The notes beneath the pieces were generated by a model. That model worked only from the letters and a program-made list of their open reading frames with translations. It had not been told where the DNA came from and searched no databases. DNA of 43,311 nt. Source: Candidatus Sumerlaeaceae bacterium (GTDB lineage Bacteria; Sumerlaeota; Sumerlaeia; Sumerlaeales; Sumerlaeaceae). The position numbers were made by a program, and so were the translations under genes. The stretch covers positions 1-43,311 of the forward strand of contig JANZZJ010000261.1 of assembly GCA_026419455.1 (NCBI GenBank), given 5' to 3'. Numbering within the stretch: the stretch's first letter is position 1; each line of letters begins with the position of its first letter. Below are positions 1 to 7,336 of the stretch, piece after piece.

Positions 1-1101
1 GTGGTGGGTATAAGCACGGTCGCGCCGGCGGCCGAAGATGGTGCGCCGGCGGTGCCAGCGGCTGCCACTCCTGCACCGTTACAGCCACCCCCTGGGGCGG
101 GAGCACCTGCGGCGGCTGGGGCTCCTACCTTGCCAGCGCTCCCGGGACTTGGATCTGATGTTTCGGGCGCAGGGGCCGCAGGGGCTGTCCCAACTCCCCC
201 TCCATTACCGAGCCTTGGTCAGGTGGCAAGCGAAGAAACAGGCACGACGCCAAGTGCTGCCGCACCTGCTGCGCCGGTCGAATTGTACGAGTTTCTTTTC
301 ATGAAGCACGACGAGTACGGACCAGTGCGGCTTAAGCTGACCCCTCAAGAGGCAGAAAAGATACGCGAAAAAGAAGTTAATTTGTTAATGAAAGAGTTTC
401 CTGCATCAGCTCAGGTTCAACAGGGCGGGCAGCCACAGCAGGATGCGACAAGGGCCATTGCCGAGTGGGACTTTTACTGCGAACAACTCGAACTTTACTC
501 GGATTACGTTAAAGAGGTTGTACTTCCTGAAAAGAAAGACGAGCTGGATACCCCGAATTTCGATTTTACGAAACAGGAAGAGCCTGCTCAGTGGCGAAGT
601 GACCTCAAGACAACATACGAGAAAAAGGCTCAGGAACTTACGAACGAGCAGCGCGATGAAAACATTGCGTTCTATGAGCGGCTTCAGCAGCGTGAGGATA
701 GGCGAAAACGCTACTACGAATGGATAGCCTCGCAACAGCGTGAGCTTGATGAATGGGCAAAAGTGTGGGCGCGACGAGCTAATGCCACGCAATGGGTCAC
801 GGCAAGTGGAGAGATTCGTCGCGATGATTGGTATTACGGGAAGAACTTTAATGCGCGCGAGCCGGTGGCAACCACCATTGATGGGCAAACTTACGTTTTC
901 TCGGCGGAGCCTGTAGCCGGTGTGCGACGCGACGAGCTTAACGTTATTTCGACGAATTTGACGCCATACGATATTCTCGATAAGAACGGTGTTTTGAAGA
1001 ACCCTGCGACAGAAAGGCAGCGTGGGACGTTGGTGGAACCGCCAGCTCAGCCGACGCCAACGCCAGTTCAGGGCATCATACAAGTTCTCGGCAGCCAGTA
1101 A
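1..1101 (+). CDS. Unknown Pro/Ala-rich protein (5' end probably cut by window)
   Basis: I do not recognise this protein. The reading frame is open from the first base, so the GTG at position 1 is not necessarily the start and the gene is probably truncated. Residues 1 to about 92 are a low-complexity Ala/Pro/Gly segment that looks like a flexible linker. Residues about 95-260 are strongly charged and rich in Glu, Lys, Gln, Arg and Tyr, probably helical or coiled coil. The C-terminal 100 residues look globular and end in another Pro/Thr-rich stretch (PAQPTPTPVQG). Such linkers are common in envelope-spanning or periplasmic proteins, and a signal peptide could lie upstream of the window, but that is inference. 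No catalytic motif is visible. A 250-codon ORF on the opposite strand is a shadow. Being a real gene is likely; the function is unknown. Confidence 0.7.
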   Translation: MVGISTVAPAAEDGAPAVPAAATPAPLQPPPGAGAPAAAGAPTLPALPGLGSDVSGAGAAGAVPTPPPLPSLGQVASEETGTTPSAAAPAAPVELYEFLFMKHDEYGPVRLKLTPQEAEKIREKEVNLLMKEFPASAQVQQGGQPQQDATRAIAEWDFYCEQLELYSDYVKEVVLPEKKDELDTPNFDFTKQEEPAQWRSDLKTTYEKKAQELTNEQRDENIAFYERLQQREDRRKRYYEWIASQQRELDEWAKVWARRANATQWVTASGEIRRDDWYYGKNFNAREPVATTIDGQTYVFSAEPVAGVRRDELNVISTNLTPYDILDKNGVLKNPATERQRGTLVEPPAQPTPTPVQGIIQVLGSQ

Positions 1102-1147
1102 CCAATTTAAATTTTGGCGGCGTGCAATAAACGGAAGACGGCCGGTG

Positions 1148-1153
1148 TATAAT
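1148..1153 (+). promoter_or_regulatory. Candidate -10 box for the leuA T-box transcript
   Basis: A perfect TATAAT lies about 30 bases before the base of T-box Stem I, which is the expected placement. The -35 region is weak (TGCAAT-like around 1123-1128), so only the -10 is convincing. Transcription would start near 1160. Confidence 0.5.
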
Positions 1154-1164
1154 CGCACAAAACT

Positions 1165-1455
1165 ACGTTCTTTGACTTCACGTTAAAGGCGTTGAAGAGG
1201 AGTAGTAGGAACAAGCTCGGCCTTGAGAGAGCCGCTGGATGGTGCGAAGCGGTGGCGAGCCTTCCGAACTCGCCTTGGAGCCGCGATGGTGAATAACCGG
1301 CAAATGAGCCGGGGGTAGCTGTCGCCGCGAGCTCGGCGTAAAAGGAGCAAAGGAAGGCGTTTCGGCGGTTTTTCAACCCCCGACGCGAAGCTGGGTGGTA
1401 CCACGAATAAAAGGTTCGTCCCCGCGACTGAGTTCAGTCGCGGGGCTTTCTGTTT
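1165..1455 (+). promoter_or_regulatory. T-box riboswitch leader, leucine specifier (CTC), upstream of leuA
   Basis: This untranslated leader has the ordered elements of a T-box that senses uncharged tRNA. The base of Stem I can pair as AAGGC (1186-1190) with GCCTT (1272-1276). The loop E strands AGTA (1201-1204) and GAA (1266-1268) flank the specifier loop, and the codon directly after GAA is CTC (1269-1271), a leucine codon. Upper Stem I pairs GCTCG (1215-1219) with CGAGC (1256-1260). The T-box sequence GGGTGGTACCACG (1393-1405) provides the bulge that binds the tRNA acceptor end. A GC-rich terminator hairpin follows at once. The leucine specifier matches the downstream gene, 2-isopropylmalate synthase. 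Expected behaviour is read-through when tRNA-Leu is uncharged and termination when it is charged. The exact 5' edge is approximate. Confidence 0.92.
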
Positions 1456-1456
1456 A
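1420..1456 (+). terminator. T-box intrinsic terminator
   Basis: CCCCGCGACTG (1420-1430) pairs perfectly with CAGTCGCGGGG (1435-1445) around an AGTT loop and is followed by the T-rich CTTTCTGTTT. It is the terminator arm of the T-box, mutually exclusive with the antiterminator containing the T-box sequence just upstream. About 220 bases between it and leuA hold nothing else that I recognise. Confidence 0.85.
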
Positions 1457-1679
1457 GGGATCCATGAAGACGAATGAAAAAATAGCTAGCAGGTGGCAAA
1501 GACCGAAATTCGGGTGGGTGGGTTGTACTTCATCCGCCCAGAGGGTTTGTTTCGCGTTTCGCAGCCGTAGCACCCTCGCCCTATGATGCCCGGAACGTCG
1601 TCAGCATCTAGTAGCTCGATGTTTCCACGTCAACGTTACCGCGCAACGCACTACAGCAGCTTGGCTAAGGAGAAATCTT

Positions 1680-3248
1680 ATGACAAACAACATTAACGAC
1701 CCAAATCGTGTGATCATTTTCGACACCACGCTTCGTGATGGCGAACAATCGCCTGGAGCCACCATGAATCTTCAGGAGAAACTCGAGATTGCACGCCAGC
1801 TCGCCCGCTTGGGGGTAGATGTTATCGAAGCGGGATTTCCGATTTCATCTCCGGGAGATTTCGAAGCGGTGTGTGCTATTGCCGAGGAGATTAAAGGACC
1901 AGTGATTTGCGGGCTCGCCCGCGCCATCGAGAAGGACATTGTTCGCTGTGGTGAGGCAGTTACACGGAATAAACGCGGGCGGATCCACACGTTCATTGCC
2001 ACGTCCCAAATCCACATCGAAAAGAAGCTGCGCATGACAAAAGAAAAGGTTATCGAAACGGCTGTCAACGCGGTCAAACTGGCGAAAACTTTCACGCCGG
2101 ACGTCGAGTTCTCCTGCGAAGATGCAGGCCGAACTGACTGGGATTACATGGTGGACGTGATCAATGCAGTTATTGAAGCCGGGGCCACAACCATTAACAT
2201 CCCGGATACCGTAGGCTACTGTAATCCTTGGGAATTTGGCGAGTGCATTGCTTACCTTCGCAAGAAGGTCAAGGACGCGGACAAAGTCGTGTTTAGTGCT
2301 CACTGTCATAACGACCTGGGATTGGCCGTGGCGAACTCACTGGCAGCCTTGCGTGCAGGTGCCCGCCAAGTCGAATGCACGATAAACGGGATTGGTGAGC
2401 GTGCAGGAAATGCGTCGCTCGAAGAGATCGTCATGAACCTGAAGGTTCGCCAAGATTTCTTCGGGCTGACAACAGGCATTAATACGAAGGAAATTTACCG
2501 GACATCGCGCCTCGTTTCAGAGATTACTGGCATTCGGGTCCAGCGCAACAAGGCTATCGTTGGAGCCAATGCGTTTGCCCATGAGGCAGGAATTCACCAG
2601 GACGGTGTGCTGAAGGAGCGCTCCACGTATGAAATCATGAGGGCGGAGGACGTTGGCTGGACAGGAGAGTCTATGGTGCTTGGTAAGCACTCAGGCCGCC
2701 ACGCCTTCAAAACGCGACTCGCTCAGCTCGGCTACGACACTCTCTCTGAAGAAGAGATCAATAAGGCGTTTGAGCGGTTCAAAGAGCTGTGTGACAAGAA
2801 GAAAGAGGTACTGGATGAGGACCTTTATGCCATCGTTGAAGACGAGGTTTTTCATGCGCCCGAAATTTACCAGCTCGAGTATCTTGGCTTCACGAGTGGC
2901 ACGTCGACTATTCCCACGGCAACAGTGCGGCTGCGAAAGGGCGAACAGGTCATGCAGGAGGCTAGTTGCGGCGACGGGCCGGTAGATGCCGCTTTTCGGG
3001 CAGTTGAGCGATTAGTCAATGTCGAGACTGAGCTAGTGGAATACACCGTAGATGCTGTGACGGGTGGGACGGATGCACAGGGACAAGTCTCGGTGACAGT
3101 GCGCGTTAATGGAAAGAAAGTCCGTGCTCGCAGCTCCCACACCGATATTGTTACGGCAAGCGTCAAAGCTTATCTCCATGCTATAAACAAAGCACTCCAA
3201 TTAAAAGATGCTGGGGCTGGAAATGATGTGCCGAAAACGGGTATGTGA
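1680..3248 (+). CDS. leuA: 2-isopropylmalate synthase
   Basis: Catalyses the first committed step of leucine synthesis: acetyl-CoA plus 2-oxoisovalerate gives 2-isopropylmalate, in the cytoplasm. The N-terminal TIM-barrel carries the signature [13 protein letters not shown] (about residues 14-26) and the metal-binding [13 protein letters not shown] near residue 204. [10 protein letters not shown] marks the linker region. The C-terminal third (from about residue 390) fits the LeuA allosteric domain that binds leucine. The length of 522 residues is normal for the bacterial form. The ATG start is set by AAGGAG seven bases upstream. It is preceded by a leucine T-box, so it should be controlled both by tRNA-Leu charging and by leucine feedback. 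It stands alone, ending in a terminator, with no leuB, leuC or leuD next to it. Homocitrate or citramalate synthase are the alternatives, but the T-box specifier favours leuA. Confidence 0.95.
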   Translation: MTNNINDPNRVIIFDTTLRDGEQSPGATMNLQEKLEIARQLARLGVDVIEAGFPISSPGDFEAVCAIAEEIKGPVICGLARAIEKDIVRCGEAVTRNKRGRIHTFIATSQIHIEKKLRMTKEKVIETAVNAVKLAKTFTPDVEFSCEDAGRTDWDYMVDVINAVIEAGATTINIPDTVGYCNPWEFGECIAYLRKKVKDADKVVFSAHCHNDLGLAVANSLAALRAGARQVECTINGIGERAGNASLEEIVMNLKVRQDFFGLTTGINTKEIYRTSRLVSEITGIRVQRNKAIVGANAFAHEAGIHQDGVLKERSTYEIMRAEDVGWTGESMVLGKHSGRHAFKTRLAQLGYDTLSEEEINKAFERFKELCDKKKEVLDEDLYAIVEDEVFHAPEIYQLEYLGFTSGTSTIPTATVRLRKGEQVMQEASCGDGPVDAAFRAVERLVNVETELVEYTVDAVTGGTDAQGQVSVTVRVNGKKVRARSSHTDIVTASVKAYLHAINKALQLKDAGAGNDVPKTGM

Positions 3249-3293
3249 ACGCTTGTCGGTGTCGCGGAGCACGTAGAGATAGGATAAAATTTC

Positions 3294-3325
3294 AGCGGGG
3301 GGCAAGTATGTCCCGCCGCTTTTTT
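3294..3325 (+). terminator. Terminator after leuA
   Basis: An imperfect GC-rich hairpin, AGCGG...CCGCT with an inner GGG/CCC, is followed directly by a run of six T. It lies about 45 bases after the leuA stop codon. Confidence 0.7.
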
Positions 3326-3453
3326 ATGTTTGCGGCCTCCCGACGTCCCGCCGTCATTCGCGTCGCAACATCGTCACAGCAGACAGCTTGGAAGTGAATT
3401 AGCGTGTTTGAGGAACTAGACCGCAGTGCAGATCGGATGCATTCTGGTAATAG

Positions 3454-4089
3454 TTAGGCTTTAAGGTCTATCGCCGCTAGGCGCAGCTGGTTTATCCTAC
3501 GCATCATCTCTTGGGCCAAAGCATCGTAGGCTTCGCGCTTATCAACCGAGTGGAACAAGACTTCACAAGCTCGAAAGGGAGAGCCATAATACACCCGGAC
3601 TTTTCGTAGGCAGGGCCAAGTTTTACCGCGAGGTAAGGCTTCATACGTGCCGTCGATATAAACTGGCACAATGGGAACGTCCGCCAGTAAAGCAATCATT
3701 GCTGCGCCGGCTTTCGCCGGCTGTAGCTCTCCATTCCGCGTGCGAGTTCCTTCCGGAAAAAGAAGAAGGACATTACCAGCCTTGAGTGTATCAATGCACT
3801 CTTTGAGTGCTCGACGATCGACACCCGCGCGGTCGATGGGATGAGCATAGAGACGCCGGATAGCCCAGCCTAACACTGGAAGATCAAAAAGCTCGCGTTT
3901 TGCCAGGGTATGGCACGCCCTGGGCACACCAACGGCGACTAACGGTGGATCAAGGTTACTGGCGTGATTGGAGACCAAAAGACATCCGCCTTCTGGGGGG
4001 ATGTTTTGTCGTCCAATGTGCTCTAGCCTAAATAGGACGCGTGCGAGCCAAAGAATCAGTGCGCGCACCAAGCGATAGAAAGGACTCAT
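3454..4089 (-). CDS. plsC: 1-acyl-sn-glycerol-3-phosphate acyltransferase (PlsC family)
   Basis: Transfers an acyl chain to lysophosphatidic acid to make phosphatidic acid at the inner face of the cytoplasmic membrane. The acyltransferase motifs are intact: NHASNLDPP (the HX4D catalytic pair, near residue 41) and FPEGTRTRNGEL (near residue 112). An N-terminal hydrophobic stretch (residues about 5-20) suits membrane association. The length of 211 residues is typical. The start ATG overlaps the stop of the upstream aroK-cmk gene by four bases (ATGA), so translation is probably coupled. Neighbourhood of cmk with plsC is familiar from other bacteria. It is the last gene of the five-gene minus-strand run. 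Confidence 0.92.
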   Translation of the reverse strand: MSPFYRLVRALILWLARVLFRLEHIGRQNIPPEGGCLLVSNHASNLDPPLVAVGVPRACHTLAKRELFDLPVLGWAIRRLYAHPIDRAGVDRRALKECIDTLKAGNVLLLFPEGTRTRNGELQPAKAGAAMIALLADVPIVPVYIDGTYEALPRGKTWPCLRKVRVYYGSPFRACEVLFHSVDKREAYDALAQEMMRRINQLRLAAIDLKA

Positions 4090-5303
4090 GATGGAGCACC
4101 AACGCTGCCGCCGACAAGTGCTGCGACAATTTCCACTGCTTCCTCCAAGGAAATGCCAGTTGTATCGAGTATGGTAGCCGTGGGTGCCAGGCGCAACGCT
4201 CCATGGGTTCGAATCCTGTCGCGGCGATCGCGCTCAATGATGTCCATCCGCAGGCGTTCAACGTCCACGGCATGGCCCTCCTGCTGGTGTTGCACCAGGC
4301 GCCGCCGAATCCGTTCTTCAAGACTGGCAACGACGTAAAATTTCCAATGCGCTTCGGGCACCACTACAGTTCCAATGTCGCGACCGTCGAGCACACACCT
4401 GCCGCGGAGAGCCATTTGGCGTTGCAGACGTACCAGCTCGGCTCGTACGTTCGGAATATCTGCCACGGGACTCGTATTGCGGGAAACCTCGGGAGCACGG
4501 ATAGCTTCGGTAACGTCTTCGCCATTGAGCAGGACACGACCAGGCATGTCATCGGGCTGTTCAACATATCGAATGTCCAGCGAATGTGCCAGCTCGGCCA
4601 ACGCATCTTGATCGTCAAGCGGGATCCCCCGACGCATGGCTTCAAAAGCGACGCACCGGTACATGGCTCCCGTATCAATGTGCATAAAGCCAAGGCGCTT
4701 TGCCACCTTTTTAGCGAGAGAACTTTTGCCAGAGGCCACTGGGCCATCAATAGCGACGATGGTGGCAAAAACATCCTCTTCTTCGTCTTTGTAGCGCTCA
4801 TGAAGCTCCTCAAGGATGCGTGCCGCTATTTCTTCTGGTGTATGTTCGGTAGTGTCGAGGTGGATGTGAGACGTTTCCGCATAGAGATCTCGTCGCTCGT
4901 GCAAAAGCTGTGTAAGTTTTTTTAATGGCTGAGAACGGGACAGAAGAGGTCGATCGGGATCTTCCCCAATTCGCTCTGCGAGAACTTCGGCGGGAGCATC
5001 GAGCCAGACAACGAGTCCCAAATCGCGAAGGAGCTGACGATTTTCGGCCCTCTTGACGATTCCTCCCCCCGTTGCAATCACAGCGTGGCGACTAGAAGCG
5101 ATCTCCTCGAGAACTTGGCTTTCAAGGTCACGGAAGTGTTCTTCTCCATGGCCTTGAAATATTTCGGCAATCGTCATCCCGGCTCGTCGTTCGACTAGTT
5201 CGTCGAGATCGATGAACTCCATGCCGGTTTTTTCAGCGAGGAGGCGGCCAATCGTTGTTTTGCCGCTACCCATCATACCTATGAGAACAACGTTCGTGTC
5301 CAT
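4086..5303 (-). CDS. aroK-cmk: Fused shikimate kinase - cytidylate kinase
   Basis: A single 405-residue polypeptide carries two P-loop kinases. Residues 1 to about 165 are shikimate kinase: Walker A GMMGSGKTTIG, the shikimate-binding IDLDELVERR, IATGGGIV and the lid motif DRPLLSRS. Residues about 178-400 are cytidylate kinase: Walker A DGPVASGKSSLAKK, HIDTGAMYR, GRDIGTVV and a C-terminal RDRRDRIR followed by ILDTTGISLEEA. Both halves keep their key residues, so both are probably active: one phosphorylates shikimate for aromatic amino acids, the other phosphorylates CMP/dCMP for nucleotide supply. There is no stop or frameshift between the halves. aroC starts three bases upstream in the operon, which explains the aro half, and plsC overlaps downstream, which matches common cmk-plsC linkage. 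Separate polypeptides are the norm for both enzymes. Confidence 0.95.
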   Translation of the reverse strand: MDTNVVLIGMMGSGKTTIGRLLAEKTGMEFIDLDELVERRAGMTIAEIFQGHGEEHFRDLESQVLEEIASSRHAVIATGGGIVKRAENRQLLRDLGLVVWLDAPAEVLAERIGEDPDRPLLSRSQPLKKLTQLLHERRDLYAETSHIHLDTTEHTPEEIAARILEELHERYKDEEEDVFATIVAIDGPVASGKSSLAKKVAKRLGFMHIDTGAMYRCVAFEAMRRGIPLDDQDALAELAHSLDIRYVEQPDDMPGRVLLNGEDVTEAIRAPEVSRNTSPVADIPNVRAELVRLQRQMALRGRCVLDGRDIGTVVVPEAHWKFYVVASLEERIRRRLVQHQQEGHAVDVERLRMDIIERDRRDRIRTHGALRLAPTATILDTTGISLEEAVEIVAALVGGSVGAPS

Positions 5304-5306
5304 GCT

Positions 5307-6521
5307 TCAATAAGCGTCCAGATATTCAATGTAATTGCAGTAATTTGCTTTAATTTCAGCAACTGAGTCACCACCGAATTTTTCTAGAAACGCCTGAGCA
5401 AGCACGAAAGCGACAATAGCTTCACCCACAACGGCGGCTGCAGGTACGGCGCACACATCGCTGCGCTCGCGTACTGCTTCGAAAGAGTCTTTCGTTTTTA
5501 AATCGACACTCTGCAAAGGACGCATGAGTGTGGCGATGGGCTTCATGACGGCGCGCACGATGATAGGCTCACCATTGCTCATTCCCCCCTCAATCCCACC
5601 GGCATTATTAGATAAATGAAAAAATCCGCCGGAGGGCCCGCGCCCTCGCTCACGGACGAGTCGTTCGCGTTCCGCTGGGTCGTCGGTAAAAGCGATGGGA
5701 TCGTGCACACTTGAGCCAAGATTGTCAGCCACATCAAATCCCATGCCCACGCTCACACCCTTAATTGCCTGGCAACTCATCAATCCGTACGCAAGGCGAG
5801 CATCAAGTTTTTCGTCCCAGTTCATCGTGTTTCCTAAGCCGACTGGCACACCGGTGGCAATAACCTCGTAAACGCCACCTACTGTGTCGCCATTTTCTTT
5901 CGCCTTGCGGATGAGCTCCTTCATCTGGGACTCGACTTCTGGACGAGCCACACGCAAATCGCTGTTTTCAGCGCATGTTCGTATGGTTTCAAAGTCGAGG
6001 CCTTTGGTATTCACTCGGATTCCGCCGATGTTCACGACGTGGCTGAAAATGGATATCCCAAATTCTTCGAGAAGCCTTCTGCAAATTGACCCGACCGCGA
6101 CACGGGCAGCTGTTTCGCGAGCGGAAGCCCTCTCTAGGATATTCCGAGCGTCGCGCTGGCCAAATTTGAGCACTCCCGGCAAGTCCGCATGACCGGGGCG
6201 TGGTCGCGTGACAACTCTTTGGTCGTCAAGCTGGCCGGGTTCCGGATCCATTTGCTCGCGCCACACTTGATAGTCTTGGTTGGTAATCACCAGTGCGATG
6301 GGAGAACCGAGCGTGTAGCCTTTTCGAACTCCGCCAACAATTTGCACAGTGTCCTTTTCTATTTTCATGCGGGCCCCACGGCCATAACCCTGCTGGCGTC
6401 GCGCAAGGTCCCGGTTAATGTAATCGGCTGAGAGGTAAAGTCCTGCAGGCACTCCACGAATAATGGCCGTGAGTTGTGGACCATGGGACTCGCCCGCTGT
6501 GAGGTAATCAAGTCGTTTCAC
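5307..6521 (-). CDS. aroC: Chorismate synthase
   Basis: Converts 5-enolpyruvylshikimate-3-phosphate to chorismate using reduced FMN, the last common step to aromatic amino acids. All three family signatures are visible: GESHGPQLTAIIRGVPAG near the N-terminus, RASARETAARVAVG in the middle, and SNGEPIIVRAVMKPI in the C-terminal half. The length of about 404 residues fits the longer Firmicutes-type form. The ORF track starts at a GTG at 6533, but the Shine-Dalgarno GGGAGG abuts that codon. The second GTG (6521), giving V/M-KRLDYLTAGESHG, is correctly spaced, so I choose it. The gene is followed three bases later by aroK-cmk, placing two shikimate-pathway steps together. Confidence 0.95.
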   Translation of the reverse strand: MKRLDYLTAGESHGPQLTAIIRGVPAGLYLSADYINRDLARRQQGYGRGARMKIEKDTVQIVGGVRKGYTLGSPIALVITNQDYQVWREQMDPEPGQLDDQRVVTRPRPGHADLPGVLKFGQRDARNILERASARETAARVAVGSICRRLLEEFGISIFSHVVNIGGIRVNTKGLDFETIRTCAENSDLRVARPEVESQMKELIRKAKENGDTVGGVYEVIATGVPVGLGNTMNWDEKLDARLAYGLMSCQAIKGVSVGMGFDVADNLGSSVHDPIAFTDDPAERERLVRERGRGPSGGFFHLSNNAGGIEGGMSNGEPIIVRAVMKPIATLMRPLQSVDLKTKDSFEAVRERSDVCAVPAAAVVGEAIVAFVLAQAFLEKFGGDSVAEIKANYCNYIEYLDAY

Positions 6522-6590
6522 AATTTGAAACACCTCCCGGATAAGAAATGTAACCAGATGAGCGGAAGGAGATGAAGCTCATCAGCTTAA

Positions 6591-7304
6591 TCACAAGCGG
6601 TCTGAACGAAGTATCTGAGCCAAATCGCCAGTCTTCACCCCCAAAGCGTTGGCATCGTCGGTATCGAGGTGGAGCTCCGCGCGAAACGTTTCCGCCACTC
6701 GAACTTGGACGTCGAAGAGAATCGCAGGTCTTTCGCCTTCGATTCGCACTGCTACTACGTCCCTATCCCGTAATCCTAGCACACTGGCTTGGCTTGGGTG
6801 CATGTGAATATGGCGGTTAGCTCGTATCACTCCAGCGGCAATGGTTATGGAACCAGCAGGACCTACAAGCGTTATTCCAGATGTGTCGCGGTGGTCACCG
6901 CTAGGACGAATAGGTGGGAGTCTCTTAAGGCCAAGGCCGTAACAATCTGTAAGCGAGAGCTCGACTTGAGTGGTAGAACGCAGGGGCCCTAACACGCGAA
7001 TCGGCCCCAGACAACGGCCTACTGGCGAAACAATCGTGACCTGCTGCTCACTGGCATACTCCCCTACTTGCTTGAGAGGGCGCAATACAGTGAGTTGCGA
7101 ATCTGCTCCAAAGAGAATGGCATGGTGTTCCCGACTCAAATGCACATGCCGCGCGGAAACGCCAATGGGTACCCGCCCGGCTTTAATGTCCTCGCTAATA
7201 AGCCCATTATCCGATTGAGGCATTAGCGACGATGCATTCCCACGGCTACTAGCGAGACGCTCGAGGACGCGCGCCACTATTGTATCCACCACACGTTCAT
7301 CCAT
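6591..7304 (-). CDS. pduL: Phosphate acyltransferase, PduL type
   Basis: PduL enzymes interconvert acyl-CoA plus phosphate with acyl-phosphate plus CoA and are unrelated to Pta. Two histidine metal-binding motifs are present: SARHVHLSREHH (about residue 51) and NRHIHMHPSQ (about residue 165). RPSGDHRDTSG is a recognisable variant of the RxSGDxxGTPG segment. Before the core is an extra 45 residues starting with the amphipathic helix-like DERVVDTIVARVLERLAS. That resembles peptides that target enzymes into bacterial microcompartments, although no shell protein is encoded in this window. With the pyruvate:ferredoxin oxidoreductase in this window it could form acetyl-phosphate from acetyl-CoA, and acetate kinase would then make ATP; no ackA is seen here. 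It lies 32 bases after comEC and about 69 bases before aroC. Confidence 0.88.
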   Translation of the reverse strand: MDERVVDTIVARVLERLASSRGNASSLMPQSDNGLISEDIKAGRVPIGVSARHVHLSREHHAILFGADSQLTVLRPLKQVGEYASEQQVTIVSPVGRCLGPIRVLGPLRSTTQVELSLTDCYGLGLKRLPPIRPSGDHRDTSGITLVGPAGSITIAAGVIRANRHIHMHPSQASVLGLRDRDVVAVRIEGERPAILFDVQVRVAETFRAELHLDTDDANALGVKTGDLAQILRSDRL

Positions 7305-7336
7305 ACAGGGATGGAGTATGAAGAAGGGTTAGAGAA

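Noticed and set aside
406-1158. 250-codon minus-strand ORF
   Set aside because: It is a shadow of the plus-strand gene at 1-1101 and runs into the T-box promoter region; no recognisable motif.
1107-1404. Two minus-strand ORFs over the leuA leader
   Set aside because: The region is explained by the T-box structure, and neither ORF has a ribosome-binding site or known motif.
4200-4220. GGTTCGAATCC, a tRNA T-loop-like string
   Set aside because: It lies inside the cytidylate kinase coding sequence (minus strand) and no acceptor stem, D-arm or anticodon arm can be built around it.
4203-4925. 240-codon plus-strand ORF
   Set aside because: It is antisense to aroK-cmk, whose protein motifs are unmistakable; the ORF has no motif of its own.
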